From the NCBI GenBank assembly GCA_014138725.1, contig JACJID010000003.1, positions 682,001 through 746,000 on the forward strand: a stretch of DNA of 64,000 bases, read 5' to 3'. Position numbers and translations under genes: made by a program. The notes beneath the pieces are model-generated. The model saw nothing but the letters and a program-made list of their open reading frames with translations, did no database searches and was not told the DNA's origin. The stretch's first letter is position 1, and the number at the start of each line of letters is the position of its first letter. The stretch is from Kutzneria viridogrisea (GTDB taxonomy: Bacteria > Actinomycetota > Actinomycetes > Mycobacteriales > Pseudonocardiaceae). Of the stretch, positions 46,643-54,425 are shown piece after piece.

Positions 46643-47302
46643 TCAGCGGTGGCGCCGCCGGGACCGGCCGGTGGACTCCTCGGCTGCCACGGCGGCCTCG
46701 GGTTTGCGCAGGCCCTCGATCACCCGGATGGTGGACCGGATCACGTCCTCACTGGTGCGGCGCGGGTCGGCCGCGCTGGCGATCATCGAGGCCCCCGCGG
46801 ACAGCGCCCCGTAGAGCAGGCGGGCGGTGACCTCCAGCGGCAGCTCGTCGATCTCCCCGGTCTCGATCAGCGCCTGCACCGTGGAGCGGATCATGCCGAA
46901 GCTGAAGTGCTCCTCGGCCTCCCGCCAGCGGGCCCAGCCCATCACCACGGGGGCCTCGTGCACCACGATGCGCTGGAACGAGGGGTCCAGGCAGACCCGC
47001 ACGTAGCCGCGTAGCCCGGCCATGGCCACCTCCCACGGGTGACCGGGACCGCTCACGATCTCGCCGAGCCGGCTCATCGCCTTGGTCTCCACGGCGTCGA
47101 AGGCGGCCTCGAACAGGGCCTGCTTACCGCTGAAGTGGTGGTAGAGGGCGCCCTTGGTCACCCGCGCCCGCTTGGCGACCTCGTCCAGGGACGTGCCCGC
47201 GTAGCCGCGCTTGGTGAACAGTTCCACGGCGCTGTCCACCAGGGCGTCCCTGGTGGATTCGGAGTACTCGAGTCGTCTGGACCGCACTGTCGCCACGCTC
47301 AC
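46643..47302 (-). CDS. TetR-family regulator
   Basis: A 219-residue TetR repressor. The helix-turn-helix is clear: ELFTKRGYAGTSLDEVAKRA and KGALYHHFSGKQALFEA. The ligand domain is not diagnostic. The start is GTG as given or the GTG two codons later. The gap to the divergent hypothetical gene holds a 28-base dyad that is its likely operator. Confidence 0.87.
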   Translation of the reverse strand: MSVATVRSRRLEYSESTRDALVDSAVELFTKRGYAGTSLDEVAKRARVTKGALYHHFSGKQALFEAAFDAVETKAMSRLGEIVSGPGHPWEVAMAGLRGYVRVCLDPSFQRIVVHEAPVVMGWARWREAEEHFSFGMIRSTVQALIETGEIDELPLEVTARLLYGALSAGASMIASAADPRRTSEDVIRSTIRVIEGLRKPEAAVAAEESTGRSRRRHR

Positions 47303-47313
47303 AACTGTAACGA

Positions 47314-47341
47314 CATACCGCCGGTACGTACCCATGGTATG
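47314..47341. promoter_or_regulatory. 28-base dyad, likely TetR operator
   Basis: CATACC, three bases, perfect palindrome GGTACGTACC, three bases, GGTATG; arms and centre are all symmetric. Two further GGTATG half-sites follow at 47366 and 47384. The site lies 12 bases from the TetR start and upstream of the divergent gene. Confidence 0.7.
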
Positions 47342-47416
47342 TTGTGCGTGTTGGACCGTACCGAGGGTATGCCGAAGACTGAAGGTATGACCCCGGTCAC
47401 GAGGGAGGAGGTAGCC

Positions 47417-47917
47417 ATGAGCTGGAACGACTTCTACCGCCGGCGTGACGTGATCGACGCGACGCTGCGGCAGGCCCGTCGCAATCCTGACGGCGCCGTG
47501 GCCTTCGAGGAGATCCCGCACGCCGCCGAGGTGTTCACCGGCACCGAGGAACTGCTGGCGGCACTGCACTACAAGTGGACGCAGCTGCTGACCGGCCACA
47601 TCGGCCTGGCCCTGTCGGCCGCCGAGCAGAGCCCGAACGCGGACCGGGTCGAGGCCGTCGCCTCGGCGTGGCGCCGCGCGGCGAACGAGAACCAGGCCCT
47701 GCGCCGGGTGCTCGAGGCCAACGCGGGGCCCGCACTGGACGCCGCGAACGCCCGTGAGCAGCGCATGCTCGCCCTGTCGGCCGGGCTGGCCGAACTGACC
47801 GAGCCCGCCGAGGAGATCGAGCGCATCGGCGCGGCGTTCCTGGCCCTGGTGCACAGCACCCCGGCCGCCCCGAGCAGGACCACCGGCAAGCGCGGACTGG
47901 CCCGGCTGCTGGGCTGA
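47417..47917 (+). CDS. Hypothetical protein controlled with TetR
   Basis: A 166-residue mostly helical, soluble protein (SWNDFYRRRDVIDATLRQAR at the start; GALAFLALVHS-like end AAFLALVHSTPAAPSRT). I do not recognise the family. Strong GGAGGAGG ribosome site five bases before the ATG. Divergent from TetR with GGTATG half-sites in its leader, so probably the regulated gene. Confidence 0.72.
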   Translation: MSWNDFYRRRDVIDATLRQARRNPDGAVAFEEIPHAAEVFTGTEELLAALHYKWTQLLTGHIGLALSAAEQSPNADRVEAVASAWRRAANENQALRRVLEANAGPALDAANAREQRMLALSAGLAELTEPAEEIERIGAAFLALVHSTPAAPSRTTGKRGLARLLG

Positions 47918-47988
47918 ATCCCCGGACTGAGCTGGGACGCACGCTCCAACGAGGGGGCGTGTGACCCCGCACACCCGACCGGCCAGCG

Positions 47989-47994
47989 TAAGGT
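47989..47994 (+). promoter_or_regulatory. Leaderless -10 box of lipA
   Basis: TAAGGT, six bases, then GTG; no ribosome site. Confidence 0.6.
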
Positions 47995-48000
47995 AATCGT

Positions 48001-49005
48001 GTGACTGTGGTGCCCGAGGGTCGGAAGCTGCTGCGGCTGGAGATCCGCAACAGTCAGACGCCGATCGAGAAGAAGCCCTCCTGGATCAAGACCCGCGCCA
48101 AGATGGGCCCCGAGTTCCGGGAGCTCAAGGGCCTGGTCAAGCGCGAGGGCCTGCACACGGTGTGCGAAGAGGCCGGTTGTCCCAACATCTACGAGTGCTG
48201 GGAAGACCGCGAGGCCACCTTCCTCATCGGCGGCGACCAGTGCACCCGGCGCTGCGACTTCTGCCAGATCGACACCGGCAAGCCCGCGGAGTTCGACCGC
48301 GAGGAGCCCCGTCGGGTGGCCGAGTCGGTGCAGGCGATGGGCCTGCGCTACTCCACCGTCACCGGGGTGGCCCGCGACGACCTGCCCGACGGCGGCGCCT
48401 GGCTGTACGCCGAGACCGTGCGCCAGATCCACACGCTCAACCCGGGCACCGGCGTGGAGCTGCTGATCCCCGACTTCAACGCGGAGCCGGGCCAGCTCGC
48501 CGAGGTGTTCTCTTCGCGCCCCGAGGTGCTCGCGCACAACCTGGAGACGGTGCCGCGCATCTTCAAGCGCATCCGGCCCGCGTTCCGCTACGAGCGCTCG
48601 CTGAAGGTCATCACGATGGCCCGTGAGGCCGGGCTGGTCACCAAGTCCAACCTGATCCTGGGCATGGGCGAGACCCCCGAAGAGGTCACCGAGGCGCTAC
48701 GCGACCTGCACGAGGCGGGCTGCGAGATCATCACGATCACCCAGTACCTGCGGCCCAGCCCGCGCCACCACCCGGTGGAGCGCTGGGTCAAGCCCGAGGA
48801 GTTCGTCGCGCACTCCAAGGACGCCGAGGAGATCGGCTTCTCCGGAGTGATGGCCGGTCCGCTGGTGCGCTCCTCGTACCGCGCTGGTCGGCTCTACGCC
48901 CAGGCCGTGCAGCGGCGTGGCGAGCAGCTGCCGGAGAACCTACGGCACCTGTTGCAGGCCGGCTCGGCGGCCCAGGAGGCCAGCTCTCTGCTCGCCCCGC
49001 GCTGA
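48001..49005 (+). CDS. lipA: Lipoyl synthase
   Basis: A 334-residue radical SAM enzyme inserting two sulfurs into protein-bound octanoyl groups. The auxiliary cluster cysteines are in [12 protein letters not shown], the radical SAM cluster in CTRRCDFC, and RSSY near the C-terminus is the conserved auxiliary-cluster Ser. It completes the pathway begun by LipB. GTG start. The stop is 4 bases from the convergent monooxygenase stop. Confidence 0.97.
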   Translation: MTVVPEGRKLLRLEIRNSQTPIEKKPSWIKTRAKMGPEFRELKGLVKREGLHTVCEEAGCPNIYECWEDREATFLIGGDQCTRRCDFCQIDTGKPAEFDREEPRRVAESVQAMGLRYSTVTGVARDDLPDGGAWLYAETVRQIHTLNPGTGVELLIPDFNAEPGQLAEVFSSRPEVLAHNLETVPRIFKRIRPAFRYERSLKVITMAREAGLVTKSNLILGMGETPEEVTEALRDLHEAGCEIITITQYLRPSPRHHPVERWVKPEEFVAHSKDAEEIGFSGVMAGPLVRSSYRAGRLYAQAVQRRGEQLPENLRHLLQAGSAAQEASSLLAPR

Positions 49006-49009
49006 CCCA

Positions 49010-50323
49010 CTACGAGGACAGGAGCTGCGCCACCACCTGGCGCAGCTCCTTCGTCGTTGTCGGACCCGTTGAGCACCAGGCGATGTAGCCGTCCGGCCGG
49101 ACCAGCACCGTCTTGTCCCCGTAGGGGATCTCGGTGAATCCCGGCCCAATCTTGTCCACTGTGGACACACCGCCGCCGAGCCACACGTGCGGCGCCCGGT
49201 GTCCGACCTGGACGGTCGGCACGTAGCCTTCGGTCGGGAGCCGAGGCTGCTCGCCGTACACCGCCCCCAGCAGCAACTCATCGTCAATGCGGTAGCCGCC
49301 ACGGGCCCTGCTGTTCGCCAGCGAGATGTCGATCACCTGACGGGCGATCGGACGCCGCTCCGCTTCGTAGCCCTCCAGCAACGCGGGCTCCGCCCAGCCG
49401 GAGGTGACCGCGGCCAGCCGCCACGCCAGGTTCGCCACGTCCCCGATCCCGGTGTTCATGCCATGGCCGCCGGTCGGCGGGATCGTGTGCGCCGCGTCCC
49501 CCGCCAGCAGCACTCGCCCGCGCCGGTAGGCCGCCGCGAGCTGTGCGTCCATGCGCCAGGTCATCGTGTCGCGGATCGTCACCGGCAGGTCCGGGATGCC
49601 CGCCGCCCCGCGCACCAGTTCCACGAGGTCACCCGGCTCGGGACCCAACGGGTACTGGTAGATCCAGTGCCGGTCGTTGTCCACCGCGAGGAAGCCGCCC
49701 ACCGCCGGTGGCGTCAGGAAGTACGAGGCGCTGGCCCGGTCGGCCACCACCTCGCCCAGCGGCGCCTCGAAGCGGACGCTCAGGTAGCGCCCCAACCCGG
49801 TCGGCCCCACCATCTCGATGCCCGCCGCCGCCCGCACCCCGCTGGCCGCTCCGTCACAGCCCACCAGCCAGTCCGCTTCGAGGCGCCGCCCATCGGTGAG
49901 CACTGCTCGCAAGCCAGTGCGGTGCTCACTGAACTCCGCGAGCCGTGCGCCGAACCAGCCCTCCGCATGGCGGCGCAGGATCGGTTCCAGTGCGTCCTGC
50001 GCGCAGACCAGCCCTGGCGACGGGGTGTTCCGCTGCTCCGTCGGTGTTGTGCCCGTTCGCGTGTAGTCCGGGTCCACCAGGCTCCGCCCCCGGTAGAAGT
50101 GCACGCTTGAGGCTGGTAGGCCCGCCGCACGGATCTCCGCTTCCAGGCCGCAGCGGCGGAACGTCTCCATCGAACTCGCCGCCACACCGCGCGCCTTCGG
50201 GTGCACTGAGGGCTGCTCACGCGCTTCCAGCAGCACGTGGTCCACACCGTGCCACTTGAGCAGGATCGACAGGGTCAACCCCACCGGCCCGCCACCCACG
50301 ATCAGGACCGCAGTCCGTTTCAC
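49010..50323 (-). CDS. FAD-dependent aromatic-type monooxygenase
   Basis: A 437-residue class A flavin monooxygenase (PheA/TfdB-like): FAD site GGGPVGLTLSILL, GCDGAASGVR and LLAGDAAHTIPPTGGHGMNTG. Such enzymes hydroxylate phenols or polyketides using NAD(P)H. The C-terminal thioredoxin-like domain of the longest members is short here. The GTG start opens on the Rossmann fold; the longer frame passes through hairpin repeats. A dyad 13 bases upstream and a divergent CGNR gene suggest local regulation. Confidence 0.85.
   Translation of the reverse strand: MKRTAVLIVGGGPVGLTLSILLKWHGVDHVLLEAREQPSVHPKARGVAASSMETFRRCGLEAEIRAAGLPASSVHFYRGRSLVDPDYTRTGTTPTEQRNTPSPGLVCAQDALEPILRRHAEGWFGARLAEFSEHRTGLRAVLTDGRRLEADWLVGCDGAASGVRAAAGIEMVGPTGLGRYLSVRFEAPLGEVVADRASASYFLTPPAVGGFLAVDNDRHWIYQYPLGPEPGDLVELVRGAAGIPDLPVTIRDTMTWRMDAQLAAAYRRGRVLLAGDAAHTIPPTGGHGMNTGIGDVANLAWRLAAVTSGWAEPALLEGYEAERRPIARQVIDISLANSRARGGYRIDDELLLGAVYGEQPRLPTEGYVPTVQVGHRAPHVWLGGGVSTVDKIGPGFTEIPYGDKTVLVRPDGYIAWCSTGPTTTKELRQVVAQLLSS
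49021..49049. terminator. Hairpin for lipA inside the end of the monooxygenase gene
   Basis: Perfect 11-base arms GGAGCTGCGCC / GGCGCAGCTCC, 16 bases past the lipA stop, but within the last codons of the convergent gene (coding for ELRQVVAQLL). One sequence serves both uses. Confidence 0.6.
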
Positions 50324-50335
50324 TTCACCACCCCC

Positions 50336-50364
50336 GTAACGCCAAACTTCCAGTTTGACGTTAC
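50336..50364. promoter_or_regulatory. Dyad operator upstream of the monooxygenase
   Basis: GTAACGCCAAAC and GTTTGACGTTAC around TTCCA: 11 of 12 positions pair. It lies 13 bases before the monooxygenase start. A related half-site pair precedes the divergent CGNR gene. Confidence 0.7.
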
Positions 50365-50388
50365 CACGCGCGGTGAGCGCGCCACGAC

Positions 50389-50651
50389 CGCCGCGAAGGT
50401 GGCTTTCACTGCGCTGAACGCAGCGAATGGTCCTTTCGCGGCGTGTTTCGGCGGCGCCAGGAAGGTGGCCTTTATGACGTTGGGCGTCTCGAACGGCACC
50501 TTCGTGACACGGGCGCGGAGCGAGCGGGCAGCCCGCTTGCGGTGCGGCACCGCCGCGAAGGTGGCCTTCGTGGCGCGCGGCGCGTGTCTCCACGCCGTAA
50601 CGAATGTGCCCTTTGAGACGTTCAACGTCCCGAACGGCACCTTCCTGGGAT
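50389..50651. repeat. Cluster of degenerate AAGGTGGC/GTGCC hairpin repeats
   Basis: Four decayed members of the long-hairpin family lie in a row (from about 50389, 50455, 50552 and 50594), with mismatched arms such as GCGAAGGTGGCTTTC versus GAATGGTCCTTTCGC. The third looks like a half unit. They fill the space between the divergent monooxygenase and CGNR genes; nothing else is seen in this 377-base gap except the operators. Confidence 0.75.
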
Positions 50652-50662
50652 CCGCGCGCGCC

Positions 50663-50691
50663 GTAACGGCAAACAACAACATGGGCGTTAC
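50663..50691. promoter_or_regulatory. Operator-like pair upstream of the CGNR gene
   Basis: GTAACGGCAAAC repeats the left arm of the monooxygenase operator; CGTTAC 11 bases on repeats the outer part of the right arm and overlaps the gene's -10 box. Confidence 0.6.
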
Positions 50692-50694
50692 GAT
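50689..50694 (+). promoter_or_regulatory. Leaderless -10 box of the CGNR gene
   Basis: TACGAT, six bases, then GTG. It overlaps the CGTTAC half-site, so binding there would block transcription. Confidence 0.55.
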
Positions 50695-50700
50695 CACGGG

Positions 50701-51210
50701 GTGAACCCCCGGGGCCTGTACTTCCTGGTCGAGTTGGCGAACTCCCCCGCCGCCTCGACGGACGAGCTGAAGGCGCTGTTGCGCAAGCACGGCGACACAG
50801 GGCCCGAGCTGACGGAGTTCGGCGCGGACAGGTTGCGCCAAGCGGCGAGCGAACTGGTGGCCCTGCTGTCCTTGCGGGACGAGGACGAGATCGCGGCGGG
50901 CATCAACGCACTGCTGGACAGGTACGGCACGCGCCCACACCTGGTGCGCATGCCGGGGCGCCCGTGGTCGATGCACGCCAAGGAACCCTCGACCACGGAC
51001 CGGGCGGAGTGGTTGCTGTCCACGGCAGCCCTGGCCCTGGGCCTGTGGATGAGCGATCGCGGCTACCCGGCGTGGGGGTCCTGCGCGGCACCGGACTGCG
51101 GTCGGTTCTTCGTGGACACCGGACGTCGTGCCCGCCAGGTGTACTGCTCGACGCGCTGCGGGACGCGGGTCAGGGTCGCCGCCCACCGGGAAAAGCGCCA
51201 GGACGGCTGA
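50701..51210 (+). CDS. CGNR zinc-finger (ABATE domain) regulator
   Basis: A 169-residue protein: N-terminal ABATE-type stress-sensing domain (NPRGLYFLVELANSPAA at the start) and a C-terminal CGNR-type zinc finger (CAAPDCGRFFVDTG...VYCSTRCGTRVRVAAHR) with four Cys for zinc and a basic DNA-binding end. Here the motif reads CGTR rather than CGNR. Divergent from the FAD monooxygenase and sharing operator-like sequence with it, so the likely regulator of that gene. Confidence 0.85.
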   Translation: MNPRGLYFLVELANSPAASTDELKALLRKHGDTGPELTEFGADRLRQAASELVALLSLRDEDEIAAGINALLDRYGTRPHLVRMPGRPWSMHAKEPSTTDRAEWLLSTAALALGLWMSDRGYPAWGSCAAPDCGRFFVDTGRRARQVYCSTRCGTRVRVAAHREKRQDG

Positions 51211-52254
51211 TCAGCCGGTGACCAGTTCACCGACCCGCACGCCGTCGAGCTCGCGGACGAAGTCGGCGCCGAAGGCCGTGGAGGGCGTGTGCGCGCCGGG
51301 GGCCACCTCGCCGGCGAGCAGGTGGCCGACGGCGCGCAGCACGGCGTCGGCGGTGAGCGAATAACCGTTGGGCCCGCTCAGTGTGAGCGAGGCCCGCTTG
51401 CCTTCGGCGTCGCGGACCTCTCCCCACACCTCGCTGCGGCTGGACTGCCTGGCCTGCTGGCTGGGACCGGGCAGCAGGCTGATGACCCGCTTGGCGACGG
51501 CCTGGCTGACGGGCAGTCGCAGCAACGGGGCGAGCAGGCCCTGTGCGGTCCCCGCGGCGGAGGGCAACGCCGTGTAGGTGACGATGTTGGGGATCCCGGT
51601 GGAGCGGTAGGCGGTGCTGACGTCGCCCCACGGGATGGACGCGACCGAGCGCGGCCTGCTCGGGAACTCGGCGACCAGTCGTCGGCTGCCGACCGGGTCG
51701 GGCCGCAACTGGCCGTCGACGCGGACCCGGCCGCCGGAGGCCATGCCCTCCACGGAACTCTTGAGCGTGCCGGGGCTGATGCCGCCGCCGACCAGGAACG
51801 CGAGGTCCAGGTGGGTCGCGGTGGGCAGCGCCTTGGCCAGCAGCGCGGCGATGCCGTCGGTGGGCACCACGTCGAACCCGGCACCGGGCAGCAGCACCAC
51901 GCCCGCCTGCTCGGCCTCCCCGGCGCGGGCGAAGACCTGCTCGAACACGTCGATCTCGCCGGTGATGTCCACGTAGTGCGTGCCGGTGGCCAGGCAGGCG
52001 TCGACAACGGGCCGCGCGGTGGCCGAGAACGGGCCCGCGCAGTGCACGACCAAGTCCACATCGGACAGTGCCGCGCGCAGACCGGCCGGGTCGGTCAGGT
52101 CCGCGATCCGGTGCGGCAGACCGAGTTCGGCCGCCAGCGGGGCGATCTTCTGCGCCGAACGCCCGGCCAGCAGCGGTTGTTCACCGCGCTGCACGGCCAG
52201 GCGCGCGACCAGTTCTCCGGTGTAACCGTTCGCGCCGTACACCATCCACGCCAT
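51211..52254 (-). CDS. Saccharopine dehydrogenase-like / trans-acting enoyl reductase-like protein
   Basis: A 347-residue Rossmann-fold oxidoreductase: VYGANGYTGELVARLA, VHCAGPFSATARPVVDACLATGTHYVDITGE-type sequence (HCAGPFS, YVDITGE) and GAGFDVVPTDG. Relatives include mycobacterial Rv2449c and the trans-acting enoyl reductase of phthiocerol lipids. The substrate is unknown. Its stop directly abuts the CGNR gene stop (convergent). Upstream lies a 25-bp perfect hairpin that ends the next gene. Confidence 0.82.
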   Translation of the reverse strand: MAWMVYGANGYTGELVARLAVQRGEQPLLAGRSAQKIAPLAAELGLPHRIADLTDPAGLRAALSDVDLVVHCAGPFSATARPVVDACLATGTHYVDITGEIDVFEQVFARAGEAEQAGVVLLPGAGFDVVPTDGIAALLAKALPTATHLDLAFLVGGGISPGTLKSSVEGMASGGRVRVDGQLRPDPVGSRRLVAEFPSRPRSVASIPWGDVSTAYRSTGIPNIVTYTALPSAAGTAQGLLAPLLRLPVSQAVAKRVISLLPGPSQQARQSSRSEVWGEVRDAEGKRASLTLSGPNGYSLTADAVLRAVGHLLAGEVAPGAHTPSTAFGADFVRELDGVRVGELVTG

Positions 52255-52279
52255 ACCGCGAGTATGGCACCGGCCTCTG

Positions 52280-52334
52280 TGTCATGAAAGTGCCGTTTGA
52301 GACACCAGATGTCTCAAACGGCACTTTCATGACA
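52280..52334. terminator. Long hairpin, AAAGTGCCGTTTGAGACA variant
   Basis: Perfect 25-base arms (TGTCATGAAAGTG + CCGTTTGAGACA and complement) around CCAGA. It starts 3 bases after the stop of the secreted propeller gene on the minus strand. It is the longest perfect arm of the family in this window. Confidence 0.88.
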
Positions 52335-52337
52335 TCT

Positions 52338-53459
52338 CTAGGGGGCGGTGGCGCGGAGGATGGCGAGGCCGGGGGTGCCGAGGGTGCGGACCTTGGTGTT
52401 GGTGATCACGGCCCAGGCGGTGTTACCGCTGGGCGTGGCGGCGACGGCGATGGCCACGGTCTGCCCGCCGGCGAGCGCGGTGGGCAGGGCGTAGTTGGTC
52501 CAGGCGTGGCCGTTCCACCGGTCGAGCGAGCCGAAGGTGGGGCGGGGGCTGCCCGACGGCGGGTAGGTGCGGCCCGCGGCCCACAGGTTGCCGCTGGGGT
52601 CCCCGCTGATCGAGTCCACGCTGCGGCGCTTGCTCGGGTCGGTGGGGATGGCGGGCAGCGTGGTCCAGGCACCGCCGCTGCGCTGGGCGATCTCGCGCGC
52701 GGCGACGGTCCACACGCGGCTGCCGCTGACGGACAGGCTCTCCGCGTCGAACAGCCCGGCGGGCGAGCGGTCGGTCCAGCCGTGGCCGTCCCAGTGCTGG
52801 ACGGCGGCGACCAGGTCCGTGCCGGTGCCGATGGTCTTCCAGCCGCTGGCCCACACGTCGTTCGGGGCGGTGGCGGAGATCGCGGTGAAGTAGAGCCGAC
52901 TCGTGCCGCCCGCGGGCACGGGCACGGTGGCCCAGGCGTGGCCGTCGTAGTGCAGCACGAGCGGGGTGGGGTCGTCGAAGGTGCGACCGCCGACGGCCCA
53001 CACGTCCTTGGGGCCGGAGGCGGACACCGAGTTGAGGAAGCCGTCGGCGAAGCCGGGCACGCTCACCTCGGTGACGCCGTGGCTGGACCCGTGCACGATC
53101 ACGGGCTGTACCACGGAGTTGCGGCTGCCCACGGCCCACACCTCGTCGGCGGCGACCGCGCTGACCGAGGCCAGGTAGCCATCCGTGCTCGGCGCGGGCA
53201 CGAGGCTCCAGGCGTGGCCGTCCCAGCGTTCGACCAGGGCGCCGGTGGGTGTGGCGCCGACGACCCAGGCGTGGTTCTCACCGAAGGTGGTGACAGCACT
53301 GAGCGTGCTGCCCTCGGGCAGTGCCGGTGAGGGCACGACGCGGAAGCTCGGGCCGGGACCGGCACCGGCCGTCGGGCCGGTCACCCCCAGCGCGGTTGCG
53401 GCTCCCACCACGGCGACAACGAGCAGGCGGCCGATCCGGCCGGACGCGGCAGATCCCAT
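52338..53459 (-). CDS. Secreted beta-propeller-like protein
   Basis: A 373-residue exported protein: signal peptide (RLLVVAVVGAATALGV, cleavage near GPTAGA) followed by about six repeats of the type 'DGHAW..VP....SVSAVAADEVWAVG' (DVWAVGGRT, DVWASGWKT, NLWAAGRTY), a sialidase/Kelch-like propeller. No catalytic residues are apparent; binding or surface function is likely. ATG chosen at the signal peptide; the longer frame is antisense to the M48 gene. Confidence 0.75.
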   Translation of the reverse strand: MGSAASGRIGRLLVVAVVGAATALGVTGPTAGAGPGPSFRVVPSPALPEGSTLSAVTTFGENHAWVVGATPTGALVERWDGHAWSLVPAPSTDGYLASVSAVAADEVWAVGSRNSVVQPVIVHGSSHGVTEVSVPGFADGFLNSVSASGPKDVWAVGGRTFDDPTPLVLHYDGHAWATVPVPAGGTSRLYFTAISATAPNDVWASGWKTIGTGTDLVAAVQHWDGHGWTDRSPAGLFDAESLSVSGSRVWTVAAREIAQRSGGAWTTLPAIPTDPSKRRSVDSISGDPSGNLWAAGRTYPPSGSPRPTFGSLDRWNGHAWTNYALPTALAGGQTVAIAVAATPSGNTAWAVITNTKVRTLGTPGLAILRATAP

Positions 53460-53533
53460 TGGGACACCATGACAAATCGGGACAGGTCCGGACAGGAGCG
53501 CAAGGGCAGCCGGGAAGTGCGTTCGAGCAGAGC

Positions 53534-54343
53534 TCAGTCGCGGGGGCCGAACCAGCCGCAGGTCCGCTCGGGGTCGAGAACGGCGTTGCGGCGCAAGGAC
53601 AACGGCGGGTGGCTGACCTGAGCCCACAAGCGCAGCAACGGGTTCGCGGTGCGCAGCCGACCGAAGGTCTCAATGGCGGCTACGGCCGACCGCTGTCCGG
53701 CGCAACGGCTGCCGATCCGATCGCAGTCCAGTTCCCGCGACCAGGTGTAGGTGGTGGCAAGCCCCAGCACGGCGAGTACACCGACCGCCCAGCCCGCGGG
53801 CGGCAGCACCCACACGGTCAGCGCGAGCGTGGTGACCAGGTAGACGGCCACCACGGTCTGCCGCAGGCTGTCGTGCCTGGCGACGTGGCCGAGTTCGTGC
53901 GCCACCACGAAAGTAGTGGCAAGTGGGACCTGTTCCAGCAGCCCGTCGTTGAGCAGGACCACGGCGTGCCTGCCCGCGCGGTAGGAGCGGCCGACGGCCC
54001 GGGTGCCGACCCGCACCCGGACGTCGGGGATGCCCGCCAGCGCGACCCCGGCCGCCAGTTGCGGTGCCAGCAGCGCGGGCCGCAAAGCCCTGCTGCGGCA
54101 CACCTGGCGCAGCCGGGCGAGCCGGATGATCACCGCGAGCGCGAGCAGGGCCATCGGCACGTCCACCGCGAAACCCAGTACCCGCAGGGCTTGCGCCCCG
54201 GATAGCCAGGCCAGCAGCGCCGCCGCGGCCAGGTAGGTCAGGCTGACGGCGAGCAGCCAGCGGACGAGCTGCCCGTCCTTGGGCAGCGCGGCGCCGACCA
54301 CCTGTTCGTCAGCCGGTACCGGCTGTTCCTCCACCGTCGCCAC
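53534..54343 (-). CDS. M48-family membrane metallopeptidase
   Basis: A 269-residue integral membrane zinc peptidase with about four helices. HELGH with the following RHDSLRQ, and the third ligand Glu in SRELDCDR, match the M48/M56-type active site facing the cytosol or membrane. M56 relatives usually pair with a BlaI repressor; none is here. GTG start six bases after TACGCT (leaderless). Confidence 0.82.
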   Translation of the reverse strand: MATVEEQPVPADEQVVGAALPKDGQLVRWLLAVSLTYLAAAALLAWLSGAQALRVLGFAVDVPMALLALAVIIRLARLRQVCRSRALRPALLAPQLAAGVALAGIPDVRVRVGTRAVGRSYRAGRHAVVLLNDGLLEQVPLATTFVVAHELGHVARHDSLRQTVVAVYLVTTLALTVWVLPPAGWAVGVLAVLGLATTYTWSRELDCDRIGSRCAGQRSAVAAIETFGRLRTANPLLRLWAQVSHPPLSLRRNAVLDPERTCGWFGPRD

Positions 54344-54349
54344 TCCGGC

Positions 54350-54355
54350 AGCGTA
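54350..54355 (-). promoter_or_regulatory. Leaderless -10 box of the M48 peptidase gene
   Basis: TACGCT on the minus strand, six bases, then GTG. Confidence 0.55.
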
Positions 54356-54425
54356 CTTCCGTTCGGACTAAAACAGCCTCCGCGACCAAGACGTTATGAA
54401 GTCGATTCGCGACACAGGGTGACGC

